This document shows positions 8,158-17,800 of a stretch of 64,000 bases of DNA, piece by piece; position 1 is the stretch's first letter; each line of letters starts with the position of its first letter. The position numbers and the translations under genes were made by a program. Location of the stretch: positions 4,402,001 through 4,466,000 of the forward strand of contig NZ_CP159290.1 of assembly GCF_040448685.1 (NCBI RefSeq), in the 5' to 3' direction. The notes beneath the pieces are model-generated. The model did no database searches. It was not told the DNA's origin and saw nothing but the letters and a program-made list of their open reading frames with translations. This DNA comes from Cellulosimicrobium sp. ES-005. GTDB taxonomy: Bacteria > Actinomycetota > Actinomycetes > Actinomycetales > Cellulomonadaceae.

Positions 8158-9258
8158 CATGGTGAGCGACGCCCCGTCCGGGGGCGTGCGCGCCAGCTCG
8201 TCGCACCCGCAGCGCGGGTGGCGACCCGTCTCGCGCAGCCGCGGCACCGCATCGGGAGCAGGGATCTCGATGCGGGCCGTGGCTGCGCGGGGCACCAGCC
8301 CGTCCAGGGCTGCCAGGACCTGACCGAGCGCGACCGCGGCCGCCGAGGCCGCGAGCGACGACTCCTCGGCCGCGCGCACGCGCCCGTCGCGCAGCTGCCG
8401 CGCCAGCTGCGGCCAGCACGGGTCCGCGTCGGCGTGGTGCAGGTCCACGCACGTCAGGCACGGGTCGAGGCCCGGCCGGACGAACGGTCCGACGACGACG
8501 TCGGCCTCGCGCACCACGACCGACAGGTGCGCCACCCCCTCTCCCACGAGCCGCCCGACCCGCTCCGGGTCCGCCGCGCCGTGCTCGACCACGACCACGA
8601 CGTCCGGGACCCGGCCCCGTGCTCCCGTCACCCGGTCGTCAACCGGGGCGCCGGCGCCCGCGCCTGTGCCCGCGGTGACGACGACCCCGGGCGCCACCTC
8701 CTCGACGAGCCGCCGCACCGCGGTCTCGCGGGGCGTCCCGACGTCGCGCAGCCGGTACGCGCCCACCCCGACGTCCGTGGCGAGGACCGTGCCGCGGTCC
8801 TCCAGGACGACCGTGCCCACCCCGGCCGTCGCGAGGTGCGCGGCGAGCGCGGCCCCGACCCGCCCCAGCCCGACGACGGCGACGGTCGCCCGGGCGCGGG
8901 ACGCGAGGACCCGGTGCCCCGCGCCGTCGGGCCGCAGCGCCGAGAGCACGCCCACGTCCGCCGCGCCGTTCCCCGGGGCGGGCGAGACGGGGCGTCGCCG
9001 ACGGGCGGGGACGAGCAGGTGCGCCTCCTCGAGGAGCCGGACGAGCGCGGCGCGCCGGCCGGGCGCCGTGGGCGGGCCGGCCGCGTCCCCGTCGGGACGC
9101 CGGGCCGCCGGCGACGCGAGCGCGCGCAGCCACTCCTCCTCGCCGGGCTCGAGCCCGGCGAGCCGGACCGACCACCGTGGGTCGGTGCCGACCTGCACCT
9201 CGCCCGGGCCGCGCCGCAGCAGCGGGGCCTCGGGCCGTAGCACGCGTCGTCGCTGCAC
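8131..9258 (-). CDS. ThiF/E1-like protein, TOMM cyclodehydratase-type
   Basis: 375 aa. A Rossmann segment ATVAVVGLGRVGAALAAHL lies at about 124-142. A zinc-type pair DPCLTCVDLHH (Cys267, Cys270) and CGCDEL near the C-terminus follow. The N-terminal 100 residues resemble the leader-binding domain of ocin-ThiF/cyclodehydratase proteins. ThiF-family proteins adenylate or bind peptide carboxylates, but no precursor peptide or partner enzyme is nearby, so the role is unknown. A gene of this type sits at the same place in mycobacteria (Rv3196 region, from memory). The GTG start is preceded by GGAGG at 4 nt. Confidence 0.7.
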   Translation of the reverse strand: MQRRRVLRPEAPLLRRGPGEVQVGTDPRWSVRLAGLEPGEEEWLRALASPAARRPDGDAAGPPTAPGRRAALVRLLEEAHLLVPARRRRPVSPAPGNGAADVGVLSALRPDGAGHRVLASRARATVAVVGLGRVGAALAAHLATAGVGTVVLEDRGTVLATDVGVGAYRLRDVGTPRETAVRRLVEEVAPGVVVTAGTGAGAGAPVDDRVTGARGRVPDVVVVVEHGAADPERVGRLVGEGVAHLSVVVREADVVVGPFVRPGLDPCLTCVDLHHADADPCWPQLARQLRDGRVRAAEESSLAASAAAVALGQVLAALDGLVPRAATARIEIPAPDAVPRLRETGRHPRCGCDELARTPPDGASLTMSGRRRGAD

Positions 9259-9493
9259 GTGTCCTCCGCGGGTCGTGGGGCGGGCGGCGCGCTCGGCCGC
9301 CCGCGGTCAGCGTGGCACGGAGGCGACCCCCGACCCGAGTTGTCCACAGGCAGACCTCGACGACGCTTCGCAGGCGGTTCCTTGACCGGCAGCACAGCTC
9401 CCCGCGACGTCTGCTCGACCGTGCGGTGCGGAAATCCGCACCGCACGGCGTGGGCCCCTGCCGTTTCGTGGCGAGAACCACTACGGTCTGAGC
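9259..9493. other. Intergenic region with single DnaA-box-like site
   Basis: This 235-nt gap between divergent genes contains TTGTCCACA (9340-9348), a match to the actinobacterial DnaA box, but only one copy. TACGGT (9482-9487) lies 6 nt before the next gene and is its probable -10. Nothing else is recognisable. Confidence 0.3.
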
Positions 9494-10078
9494 GTGGTCC
9501 GGGAGACGATCGTGGAGGTTCGGCGCAGCCGCCGACGCAAGAGCACGGTGAGCGCCTACCGCGACGGCGAGCGCACCATCGTGGCGATCCCGGCGCGCTT
9601 CACCCGCGCGCAGGAGCGGGAGTGGGTCCAGCGCATGCTCGACCGCCTGGCCGACTCCGAGCGGCGGCGACGCCCCTCCGACGACGAGCTCGAGCGCCGC
9701 GCCGTCGAGCTGTCCGAGAAGTACCTCGACGGCCGCGCGCACCCGACGAGCGTGCGCTGGTCCGGGAACCAGGACCGGCGGTGGGGGTCGTGCACCCTCA
9801 TCGACGGGACGATCCGCATCTCGACCCGCGTGCGGGGGATGCCCTCGTGGGTGCTCGACTACGTGCTGCTGCACGAGCTCGCCCACCTGCTCCACGCCGG
9901 CCACGGCCCGGGGTTCTGGAAGCTGCTCGAGTCGTACCCGCGGACGGACCGGGCGCGCGGCTTCCTGGAGGGCTTCTCGTTCGCGCGGGACGCGGAGCTC
10001 GAGCCCGACGGCGACGAGCCCGGCGCCCCCGAGGGAGACGCCGGGCTCGCGGCCGACGGGTCGTCCGGCACCCCCTGA
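9494..10078 (+). CDS. YgjP-type M48-like metal-dependent hydrolase
   Basis: 194 aa. The zinc motif HELAHLLHAGHG is present (His127, Glu128, His131, further His at 134 and 137). It is preceded by QDRRWGSCT (93-101), characteristic of the YgjP/DUF45 family of predicted metalloproteases. The N-terminus is basic (RRSRRRK) and there is no signal peptide, so it is probably cytoplasmic. The last 30 residues are a Gly/Asp/Ala-rich tail. GTG start, leaderless (TACGGT 6 nt upstream). It converges on the Zincin_2 gene. Confidence 0.85.
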   Translation: MVRETIVEVRRSRRRKSTVSAYRDGERTIVAIPARFTRAQEREWVQRMLDRLADSERRRRPSDDELERRAVELSEKYLDGRAHPTSVRWSGNQDRRWGSCTLIDGTIRISTRVRGMPSWVLDYVLLHELAHLLHAGHGPGFWKLLESYPRTDRARGFLEGFSFARDAELEPDGDEPGAPEGDAGLAADGSSGTP

Positions 10079-10085
10079 GGGGTCG

Positions 10086-10103
10086 GGCGCCCCTGAGGGC
10101 GCC
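10086..10103. terminator. Short hairpin between convergent genes
   Basis: GGCGCC, CCTGAG, GGCGCC: a 6-bp stem with a 6-nt loop in the 31-nt gap between the YgjP-type gene and the Zincin_2 gene. A weak candidate. Confidence 0.35.
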
Positions 10104-10109
10104 GGAGGC

Positions 10110-11657
10110 TCAGCGCTCGCCGCTACCCGCGTCCGTCGGCCCGTCGTCGGTCGTGTCGTCCGTCGACGCGCCGTCCGCCGTGCTGCTCGGGGGCTCGGCG
10201 TCCCCCGTCCCCTCGGCGGCGCGGAAGATCTCCTCGAGCGCGCGGTCGACGTCGGCCTCCTCGATGCGGGTCACGGCACGCCGGCTCTCGTAGCCCGCGG
10301 GGTCGTCGAGGTCGGTCGCGTCGGGCAGGAGGTCGGGGTGGTCCCAGACGCCGTCGCGGGCGCTCGGGCCGGACTGCGCGGCGATGAGCGCCCACAGGGC
10401 CGCCGCGTCGCGCGAGCGACGGGGACGCAGCTCCAGCCCGACCAGGGTCGCGAACGTGTGCTCGGCGGGACCGCCCGCGGCACGCCGGCGGCGCAGCATC
10501 TCGCGCAGCGGGACCGCGTGCGGCAGGTGGGGGAGGGCCGCGGCTGCCGTCACCTCGTCGACCCAGCCCTCGACGAGCGCGAGCGTCGTCTCGAGCCGCA
10601 GGAGCGTGGCCTGCTGCTCGGGAGTGTTCTGGAGCCCGAAGACGCCGCCGGACAGGGCGCGCTGGAGGGCGCCCGTGTCGGTGAGGTCGACGTCGGAGAG
10701 CTGCGACTCGAGCGCGGACAGGTCGATGGTGATGCCGCGCGCGTACGCATCGACCAGGCTGCGCAGGTGCCCGCGCAGCCACGAGACGTGCGTGAAGAGG
10801 CGCGCGTGGGCCGCCTCGCGGAGCGCGAGGAACAGGCGGACCTCGTCCGCGGGGGCGTCCAGCCCCTCGGCGAACGCCTCGACGTTCGTCGGCAGGAGGA
10901 CCGTCCCGGGCTGGTCGAGCAGCGGCAGCCCGACGTCGGTGGCCCCGAAGACCTCGCGCGACAGCGTCCCCGCCGCCTGGCCCACCTGCATGCCGAAGAC
11001 GGCCGCGCCGAGGCGCTGCATGAGCGCCGCGGGGTCGCCCGGCATCCCGAGCGCGCCGGCGGGGAGCCCGGGCACCTGGCCCGGGAGCGTGAACCCGACC
11101 CCGGGCAGCGCCGACGGGTCCTCGCCGAGGCCCTCCGGGAGCTGGTCGCGCAGGACCGTCGCGAGCGCGTCGGCCACCGACGCCGCGACGGGCGCGACGA
11201 GCTCGTTCCACGCCGGGAGCGTGTGCTCGACCCACTCGGACCGGCTCCAGGCCTGGGCACGTCCGCCCGACGGCGGGAGGTCGGTGACGGCGTCGAGCCA
11301 CAGCTCGGCCACGGACAACGACTCCGTCACGGCGCGCTGCTGCGCCGCCGTGACGGAGGGGTCGCCCTCGGCGACGGCGACCTGGCGGGCGACGTCGTGC
11401 GAGACGTCCGTGTTCACCGGGCCGTCGCTCGGCGTCGACAGGAGCCGCTGGACCTGCGCGAGGACGTGCTGGAAGAGCTGGGGGTCCGCCGCGCCCCCGG
11501 CGGCGAGCGCCTGGGGGTCGAGGCCGCGGGCGCGCAGCTCGCGCAGCGCCTCGTCCGCGTCGGGTCCGAGCATCGAGCGGAGCAGCTCCTCGAACCGCGG
11601 GTCGAAGGGCGTGTCGTCGTCCGGTCCGGGCGTGCGGTCGGGGGGAAGGCTGCTCAT
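10110..11657 (-). CDS. Zincin_2 (DUF2342) zinc-dependent metalloprotease homologue
   Basis: 515 aa, matching the actinobacterial Zincin_2 family (Rv3195-type). The motif region LALREAAHARLFTHVSWL is at 278-294 with Glu281 and His284. The position of the first His of a canonical HExxH is Arg280. A second conserved stretch is ETTLALVEGWVDEVT. No signal peptide or membrane segment is seen. The tail is Asp/Thr/Ser-rich. ATG start with GAGGAG 5 nt upstream. Divergent from the epimerase-like gene. Confidence 0.8.
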   Translation of the reverse strand: MSSLPPDRTPGPDDDTPFDPRFEELLRSMLGPDADEALRELRARGLDPQALAAGGAADPQLFQHVLAQVQRLLSTPSDGPVNTDVSHDVARQVAVAEGDPSVTAAQQRAVTESLSVAELWLDAVTDLPPSGGRAQAWSRSEWVEHTLPAWNELVAPVAASVADALATVLRDQLPEGLGEDPSALPGVGFTLPGQVPGLPAGALGMPGDPAALMQRLGAAVFGMQVGQAAGTLSREVFGATDVGLPLLDQPGTVLLPTNVEAFAEGLDAPADEVRLFLALREAAHARLFTHVSWLRGHLRSLVDAYARGITIDLSALESQLSDVDLTDTGALQRALSGGVFGLQNTPEQQATLLRLETTLALVEGWVDEVTAAAALPHLPHAVPLREMLRRRRAAGGPAEHTFATLVGLELRPRRSRDAAALWALIAAQSGPSARDGVWDHPDLLPDATDLDDPAGYESRRAVTRIEEADVDRALEEIFRAAEGTGDAEPPSSTADGASTDDTTDDGPTDAGSGER

Positions 11658-11726
11658 GGCGACTCCTCACGGTAGCGTCGGTGATCACCGTAACCACGAT
11701 CGACCGCCGAGAACGGGGGCTGGGCC

Positions 11727-12821
11727 ATGTCCGAGGGCCGGGTTCGCTCACGGCGCAGCGACGCGGTCCCGGGCGGGGGACGACCGCCGGGCGACCCGGG
11801 GGAGGCCCCCCGGTCCGAGCCCGTGAGGCCGCCGGGAGAGCCCGTCGTGGTCGTCGGCGTCGGGCAGGTCGCCGGCGCGGTACGTCGCGGGCTGGGCGCC
11901 GCCGACGCGTCGCCCGTCGACCCCGAGGGGTGGCCCGACGGCGCGCGCCGGCTCGTCGTGGTCGCCCCGGCGGGGGAGTTCGGGGCGCCGCGCGCGAGGA
12001 CCGACGCCGAGCAGCGCGCCCGGCTGGCGCTCCTCGGGAGGCGCGCGGGCGAGGCCGCGGTCGCGGCGGGGATCGAGCACGTCGTCGCCGTGACGTCGGC
12101 CGCGGTGCACGGGGCGACGCCCGGTCGCGCGGTGATCGAGGACGACGACCCGGTCGCCGTCGACGACGGACCGGGGTTCGCGGGGGACGTGGCCGCGTTC
12201 GAGGACGCGCTGCGCGAGGCGGTGGGCGGGGTGCCGCTCGGGCTCGTGCGGCCGACCGTCGTCGTCGGGCCGGGGATCGACACGCTCCTCACGCGGCACT
12301 TCGAGGCCCCGCGTCTGCTCACCGTCCGCGGCGGGGAGCGCACGTGGCACCTCGTGCACGTCGAGGACGTCGTCGCCGCGGTGCGCGTCGCGGTCGACGG
12401 TGGGCTCGTCGGCGGTCTGACGGCCGGCCCGCTGCGCGACGGGCTGCCCGACGCGCTGGACTCCGAGACGGTGGCGGCGGCGGCCGGCCTGCGCACGGTG
12501 CAGCTCCCGCCCGCGACCGCGTTCGGCGCCGCCGAGCGGCTGCACCGCGTCGGGGTGCTGCCGTCGCCGGCGAGCGACCTCGCGTTCGTCGTGCACCCGT
12601 GGTCGGTCGCGGCCGGGCGCCTGCACGACGCCGGGTGGACGCCGGCCTGGTCGGGCGCGGCGGCGCTGGAGGTGCTGCTCGCGGAGGTGCGCGGCCGGGT
12701 GGGCGTCGCGGGGCTCCGGTTCGGCGGTCGTGACGCGGCGGCCCTCGGCGCCGCGGGAGCGGCGGTCGCGGTCCTGGGGACCGCGGCGGTCTGGCGTCAG
12801 GCGCGGTCGCGCCGCCCCTGA
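11727..12821 (+). CDS. NAD(P)-dependent epimerase/dehydratase-like protein
   Basis: 364 aa. The fold resembles extended SDRs: VVVVGVGQVAGAV near 40-52 replaces the usual GxxGxxG, then HVVAVTSAAVHG, LVRPTVVVGPG and WHLVHVEDVVAAVRVAV, the last typical of NAD-dependent epimerases. The catalytic YxxxK is not apparent, so enzymatic activity is uncertain. A hydrophobic C-terminal segment (AALGAAGAAVAVLGTAAVW) may anchor it in the membrane. It sits between the Zincin_2 and PDZ-Lon genes. Confidence 0.65.
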   Translation: MSEGRVRSRRSDAVPGGGRPPGDPGEAPRSEPVRPPGEPVVVVGVGQVAGAVRRGLGAADASPVDPEGWPDGARRLVVVAPAGEFGAPRARTDAEQRARLALLGRRAGEAAVAAGIEHVVAVTSAAVHGATPGRAVIEDDDPVAVDDGPGFAGDVAAFEDALREAVGGVPLGLVRPTVVVGPGIDTLLTRHFEAPRLLTVRGGERTWHLVHVEDVVAAVRVAVDGGLVGGLTAGPLRDGLPDALDSETVAAAAGLRTVQLPPATAFGAAERLHRVGVLPSPASDLAFVVHPWSVAAGRLHDAGWTPAWSGAAALEVLLAEVRGRVGVAGLRFGGRDAAALGAAGAAVAVLGTAAVWRQARSRRP

Positions 12822-12911
12822 CGGTGCGCCGTCGGGTGCCGGTCGGCAGCGCCCGGGACGAGTGGGCGCGGTCGGCAGGGAGATCCCAGCATCCTCGGGG
12901 ATGATGTCCCG

Positions 12912-14021
12912 GTGAGCGACGCCCCCTCCTTCGACGCCCTCCTCACGGAGGACGAGCACGTCCCGCCGCCCGTGACCCGACGGTCCCTGACGTTCGGCAT
13001 CTCCCTGCTCGCGACGACGCTGCTCGTCGCGGGCCTCGCGATCCTGCCCGCGCCCTACGCGGTGCGGTCGCCGGGGCCCACGGAGGACACGCTCGGCGAG
13101 CAGGACGGCACGCCGCTCATCTCCATCACGGGCGCCGAGACGTTCGACTCGACGGGGGAGCTGCGCCTGACGACGGTCTCCGTCGCGGGCGGACCCGGCT
13201 ACCCGGTGAACCTCGGTCAGGTCGTGCAGGGCTGGTTCGACCGGTCGCGCAGCGTGCGTCCGGTCGAGGAGGTCTTCCCGACGGGCCGCACCAAGGAGGA
13301 GACGGAGCAGCAGGGCCAGGCCGAGATGATCTCCTCGCAGGAGAACGCGACGGTCGCGGCGCTCACCGAGCTCGGGTACGAGGTGCCGGCGACGCTCACG
13401 GTCGAGGCGGCGGTCCCGGACAGCGGGTCGGACGGGGTCGTCGAGCCGGGCGACGTCATCGTCGCGCTCGACGGCGCCCCGGTCCCGACGTACCAGGACC
13501 TCATCGACGGGCTGGCCGCCGTCGACCCGGGCGCCGACGTCACCCTCGGCGTCCTGCGCGACGGCACGGAGACCGACCTCACGGTGACGACGACCGACGG
13601 CGGTGACACCGCGCTGCTCGGCGTGTTCATCGACCCGACCTTCGACTTCCCGGTCGACGTGTCGATCCAGATCGAAGACATCGGCGGCCCGAGCGCCGGG
13701 ACGATGTTCGCGCTCGGCATCGTCGACCAGCTCACGCCCGAGGACGAGGCGAACGGCGTCGTCATCGCGGGCACGGGCACCATGAGCGTCGAGGGGGACG
13801 TCGGCCCGATCGGCGGCATCCAGCAGAAGCTGTACGGCGCCCTGCGCGACGGCGCGACGTGGTTCCTCGCGCCGCAGGCCAACTGCCCGGAGGTCGTGGG
13901 CAACGTGCCGGACGGCCTGCACGTCGCGGCGGTCTCGACGCTGGCCGACGCCCGCGCGGCCATGGAGGCGATCGGCGCGGGCGAGGGCGACTCCCTCCCG
14001 ACGTGCGAGGCGCGCGGCTGA
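12912..14021 (+). CDS. PDZ-Lon membrane protease (Rv3194c-type)
   Basis: 369 aa. One N-terminal transmembrane segment (about 27-49, after a basic/acidic cytoplasmic stub) is followed by an extracytoplasmic PDZ domain (about 165-230, VVEPGDVIVALDGAPV). A Lon-type S16 protease domain comes last, with catalytic Ser261 in IGGPSAGTMFALG and Lys306 in GGIQQKLYGA. This Ser-Lys dyad without an ATPase domain is typical of YlbL-like proteins. GTG start; GATGAT 6 nt upstream fits a leaderless -10. Confidence 0.9.
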   Translation: MSDAPSFDALLTEDEHVPPPVTRRSLTFGISLLATTLLVAGLAILPAPYAVRSPGPTEDTLGEQDGTPLISITGAETFDSTGELRLTTVSVAGGPGYPVNLGQVVQGWFDRSRSVRPVEEVFPTGRTKEETEQQGQAEMISSQENATVAALTELGYEVPATLTVEAAVPDSGSDGVVEPGDVIVALDGAPVPTYQDLIDGLAAVDPGADVTLGVLRDGTETDLTVTTTDGGDTALLGVFIDPTFDFPVDVSIQIEDIGGPSAGTMFALGIVDQLTPEDEANGVVIAGTGTMSVEGDVGPIGGIQQKLYGALRDGATWFLAPQANCPEVVGNVPDGLHVAAVSTLADARAAMEAIGAGEGDSLPTCEARG

Positions 14022-14036
14022 CGGGCGCCGCTCGCG

Positions 14037-14651
14037 TCAGTCCTCGAGCGTGGCGCGCAGCGCGGTGACGAGTCCCGGGACGAGGTCCGGGCCGCCCGCG
14101 ACGTCGGTCGCCGAGTCGTGCGCGCGCGACCGGACCGCGCACCAGGCCGGACCGTCCCGCAGCACCCCGACGGCGAGGCGCACGTCCTGCCGGTCCGGGT
14201 GCGACGTGAGGTAGTCGAGCGCGGCGTCGGGGTCGTCGGGCACGCCCTCCTCGGCGGCCGGGGGCAGGACGATCCGCTCGACGACGAGCGCGGCGCCGTC
14301 GACCGTGGCGGGCCACGCGACGCGCGCGAGCCCGTCCTCGAGGTCGCCGTCCACGGCGAAGCCCTCCTGCTCGATCGAGAGCAGGTGGTGCGGGTCCGCG
14401 GTGGCCGCGGCGACGACGTCGGGCGGCAGGCGGTCCGCGAGCGTCGGGTCCGCCGCGAGCGCGCCGGCCGTGGCGACGAGCGCGAAGAGCCGGGGCGGGG
14501 CGTCCCAGCCGGCGTCCGCCGCGTGCACCTCGATCTCGTGGACGGCGAGCGCGAGGGCGTGCTGCGGCGTCGGGCCGCCGGGCGCGACCGGGTCGGGGCC
14601 GGAGCCGGGTGCGGGAGCGGGGGAGGGAGCGGCGTCGTCAGGCTGGGGCAT
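14037..14651 (-). CDS. Conserved actinobacterial protein, PPA1357-like
   Basis: About 204 aa from MPQPDDAAPSP. A Pro/Gly-rich N-terminal stretch leads to a compact alpha/beta region (ALALAVHEIEVHAADAGWD, LFALVATAGALAAD, TVDGAALVVERIVLPP, RLAVGVLRDG). I associate it with an uncharacterised actinobacterial family found beside the PDZ-Lon and UPF0182 genes; no catalytic motif is visible. The start is uncertain: in-frame ATG 14669 and upstream codons also exist. Convergent with the PDZ-Lon gene and divergent from UPF0182. Confidence 0.6.
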   Translation of the reverse strand: MPQPDDAAPSPAPAPGSGPDPVAPGGPTPQHALALAVHEIEVHAADAGWDAPPRLFALVATAGALAADPTLADRLPPDVVAAATADPHHLLSIEQEGFAVDGDLEDGLARVAWPATVDGAALVVERIVLPPAAEEGVPDDPDAALDYLTSHPDRQDVRLAVGVLRDGPAWCAVRSRAHDSATDVAGGPDLVPGLVTALRATLED

Positions 14652-14804
14652 GCCCCCATGGTCCCCCATCGCGCCGTCCGGCGGCGGACGGTCGGCGACC
14701 GACGTGACGTCCCCCACGAGGCCCCGGACCGTGGGAACCTTGGGGGAGGACCGGGCGTTGACCCCGGTGCACGCCCGAGCCACGACCGAAGAGGTATACC
14801 CACC

Positions 14805-17800
14805 GTGTCATTCGCCGCAGCGCCCCGCCGGCCGTCCCCCGGGGCGCGGCCCGCCCGGCGCCGGAGCCCGATCGGGATCGCGATCGCCGTCGTCGGCGCC
14901 CTCGTGGTCCTCCTGCTCCTGCTCGCCCAGTTCTGGACCGAGGTGCTGTGGTTCCGGCAGCTCGACTTCGCGAACGTCCTGTGGACGCAGTGGGGCGCGC
15001 GCATCGCCCTGTTCGTCGGCGGGTTCCTCGTCATGGGCGGGCTCGTCTTCCTGTCCTTCTCGATCGCGTACCGGTCCCGGCCGATCTACGCGCCGTCGAC
15101 GCCCGAGCAGGCGACGCTCGACCAGTACCGCGAGGCGATCGAGCCGCTGCGCAAGGTCGTCATGATCGTGGCGCCCGCGCTCGTCGGCTTCTTCGCCGGC
15201 GCGGCGGCGGCGTCGCAGTGGCAGACCGTCCTGCTCGCGCTCAACTCGGTCCCGTTCGGCACGACGGACCCGCAGTGGGGCATCGACCTGTCCTTCTACG
15301 TCTTCACGCTGCCGGCGCTCCGGTTCGTCGTGAGCTTCCTCATGGCGGTCGTCATCATCGCGGGCATCGCCGCGGTCGCGACGCACTACCTGTACGGCGG
15401 GCTGCGCATCGGCGGCGGCTCCGACGCGGGCCCGCGCACGACGACGGCCGCGCGCGTCCAGCTCTCGGTGACCGCCGCGCTCCTCCTCGTCCTCATCGGG
15501 GCCAACTACTGGCTCGACCGGTACTCGATCCTCACCTCGGGCGGCGCCAAGTTCGACGGCGCGTCGTACGCCGACGTGCACGCGGTGATCCCCTCGAAGG
15601 CGATCCTCACGGTCGTCGCGCTCTTCGTCGCGGCGCTGTTCGTCGTGACGGCGGTGCGCGGCAACTGGCGCCTCCCGGCGATCGGCGTGGGCCTCATGGT
15701 CGTGTCGGCCATCGCCATCGGCGGCATCTACCCGAGCGTCGTCCAGCGCTTCCAGGTCACGCCGAACGCGCAGGACTTCGAGGAGGAGTACATCCAGCGC
15801 AACATCGACGCGACGAAGGCCGCGTACGGGATCGACCAGGTCGAGACCGAGCAGTACAACGCCAAGACCGAGGCGGAGGCGGGCGCGCTGCGCGAGGACG
15901 CCGACACCACGGCGTCGATCCGCCTGCTCGACCCGGAGATCGTCAGCCCCTCGTTCAGCCAGCTCCAGCAGAACAAGCAGTACTACCAGTTCTCGAGCTC
16001 GCTGTCGGTCGACCGCTACACGATCGACGACGAGAGCCGCGACACCGTCATCGCGGTGCGCGAGCTCAACCAGGACGGTCTGGGCGCCGACCAGCGGAAC
16101 TGGGTCAACGACCACACGGTCTACACGCACGGCTTCGGCGTCGTCGCCGCGTACGGCAACCAGATCGGGCCCGACGGCCGCCCGGCGTTCTACGAGGGCT
16201 CGATCCCGTCGACGGGCGCGTTCACCGACGCGGGCGGCTACGAGCCGCGCATCTACTTCTCGCCCGAGGCGCCGCAGTACTCGATCGTCGGCGCCCCCGA
16301 GGGCCGCGACGCGTGGGAGCTCGACTACCCCGTCGACGACGAGGGCGGCCAGGTCAACAACACCTTCCCGACGCAGGACGTCCAGGCGGGCCCGAGCGTC
16401 GGGTCGTTCATGAACAAGGTGCTGTACGCGCTGAAGTTCGGCTCCGAGCAGATCCTCTTCTCCGACCGCGTCACCGAGGAGTCGCAGATCCTCTACGACC
16501 GCAGCCCGCGCGACCGCGTCGCGAAGGTCGCCCCGTACCTCACGCTCGACGGGCGCGTGTACCCGGCGGTCGTGGACGGCCGGGTCAAGTGGATCGTGGA
16601 CGGCTACACGACGTCGAACGCCTACCCGTACTCGACGTCGGAGTCGCTCGAGGACTCGACGCGCGACTCGCTCGTCGCGGCGAACTCGGTCGAGGCGCTC
16701 GCGCCGCAGCAGGTGAACTACATCCGGAACTCGGTCAAGGCGACCGTGGACGCGTACGACGGCTCGGTCGACCTGTACGCGTGGGACGCCGAGGACCCGG
16801 TGCTCCAGGCGTGGACCCAGGTCTTCCCGAGCTCGGTCAAGCCGATCACGGAGATCTCCGGCGACCTCATGAGCCACCTGCGCTACCCCGAGGACCTGTT
16901 CAAGGTGCAGCGCACGCTGCTCGCGAGCTACCACGTGGACGACGCGAACGAGTTCTTCTCCGGCCAGGACTTCTGGCGCAGCCCGGAGGACCCGACGGCG
17001 AGCGGTCAGGTCAAGCCGCTGCAGCCGCCGTACTACCTCACGCTCCAGATGCCGAGCCAGGAGGCGCCGACGTTCTCGCTCATGTCGACGTACATCCCGG
17101 GCGGCGGCTCGGACCGCAACATCCTCACGGGCTTCCTCGCGGTGGACGCGGAGCCGGGCAACGAGGCGGGAGTGCGGTCGGAGGACTACGGCACGCTGCG
17201 GCTCCTCGAGCTGCCGCGCAACGCGACGGTCCCCGGACCGGGTCAGGTGCAGAACAACTTCAACACCGACCCGACCGCCGCCGACGGCCTGCTGGCGCTG
17301 CGGCGCGGTGACTCGACCGTCATCAACGGCAACCTCCTCACGCTCCCCGTGGGTGGCGGCCTGCTGTACGTCCAGCCGGTCTACGTGCAGTCGACGGAGG
17401 GCACGCGGTTCCCGCTGCTGCGCAAGGTGCTCGTGTCCTTCGGTGACGAGATCGGCTTCGCCGACACGCTCGACGAGGCGCTGGACCAGGTGTTCGGCGG
17501 CGACTCGGGCGCGAACGCGGGCGACGCCGACGGCGGGGTCGAGACCGAGGTCCCGGACCAGCCGGCCGACGGCGAGACCACCGCCCCGGGGACGACGGAC
17601 CCCGGCACCGAGCCGCCGGCCACCGAGGAGCCCGCGCCGCCGGCCGACGGCGGCACGGTCGACGGCGGCGCCCGCGCCGAGCTCGACCAGGCGCTGCGCC
17701 AGGCGCAGCAGGCCATCGAGGAGGGCCAGGCGGCGCTCGCGGAGGGTGACTTCGCCGCCTACGGCGAGGCGCAGGACCGGCTGCAGCAGGCGCTCGAGGC

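Noticed and set aside
9340-9348. Replication origin
   Set aside because: Only one DnaA-box-like word here and one weaker match near 33588; no cluster and no dnaA or dnaN gene.
14808-16934. Long minus-strand frame opposite UPF0182
   Set aside because: Same GC shadow effect; Asp/Arg/Val-rich with no motifs, and it covers the sense gene's conserved membrane segments.
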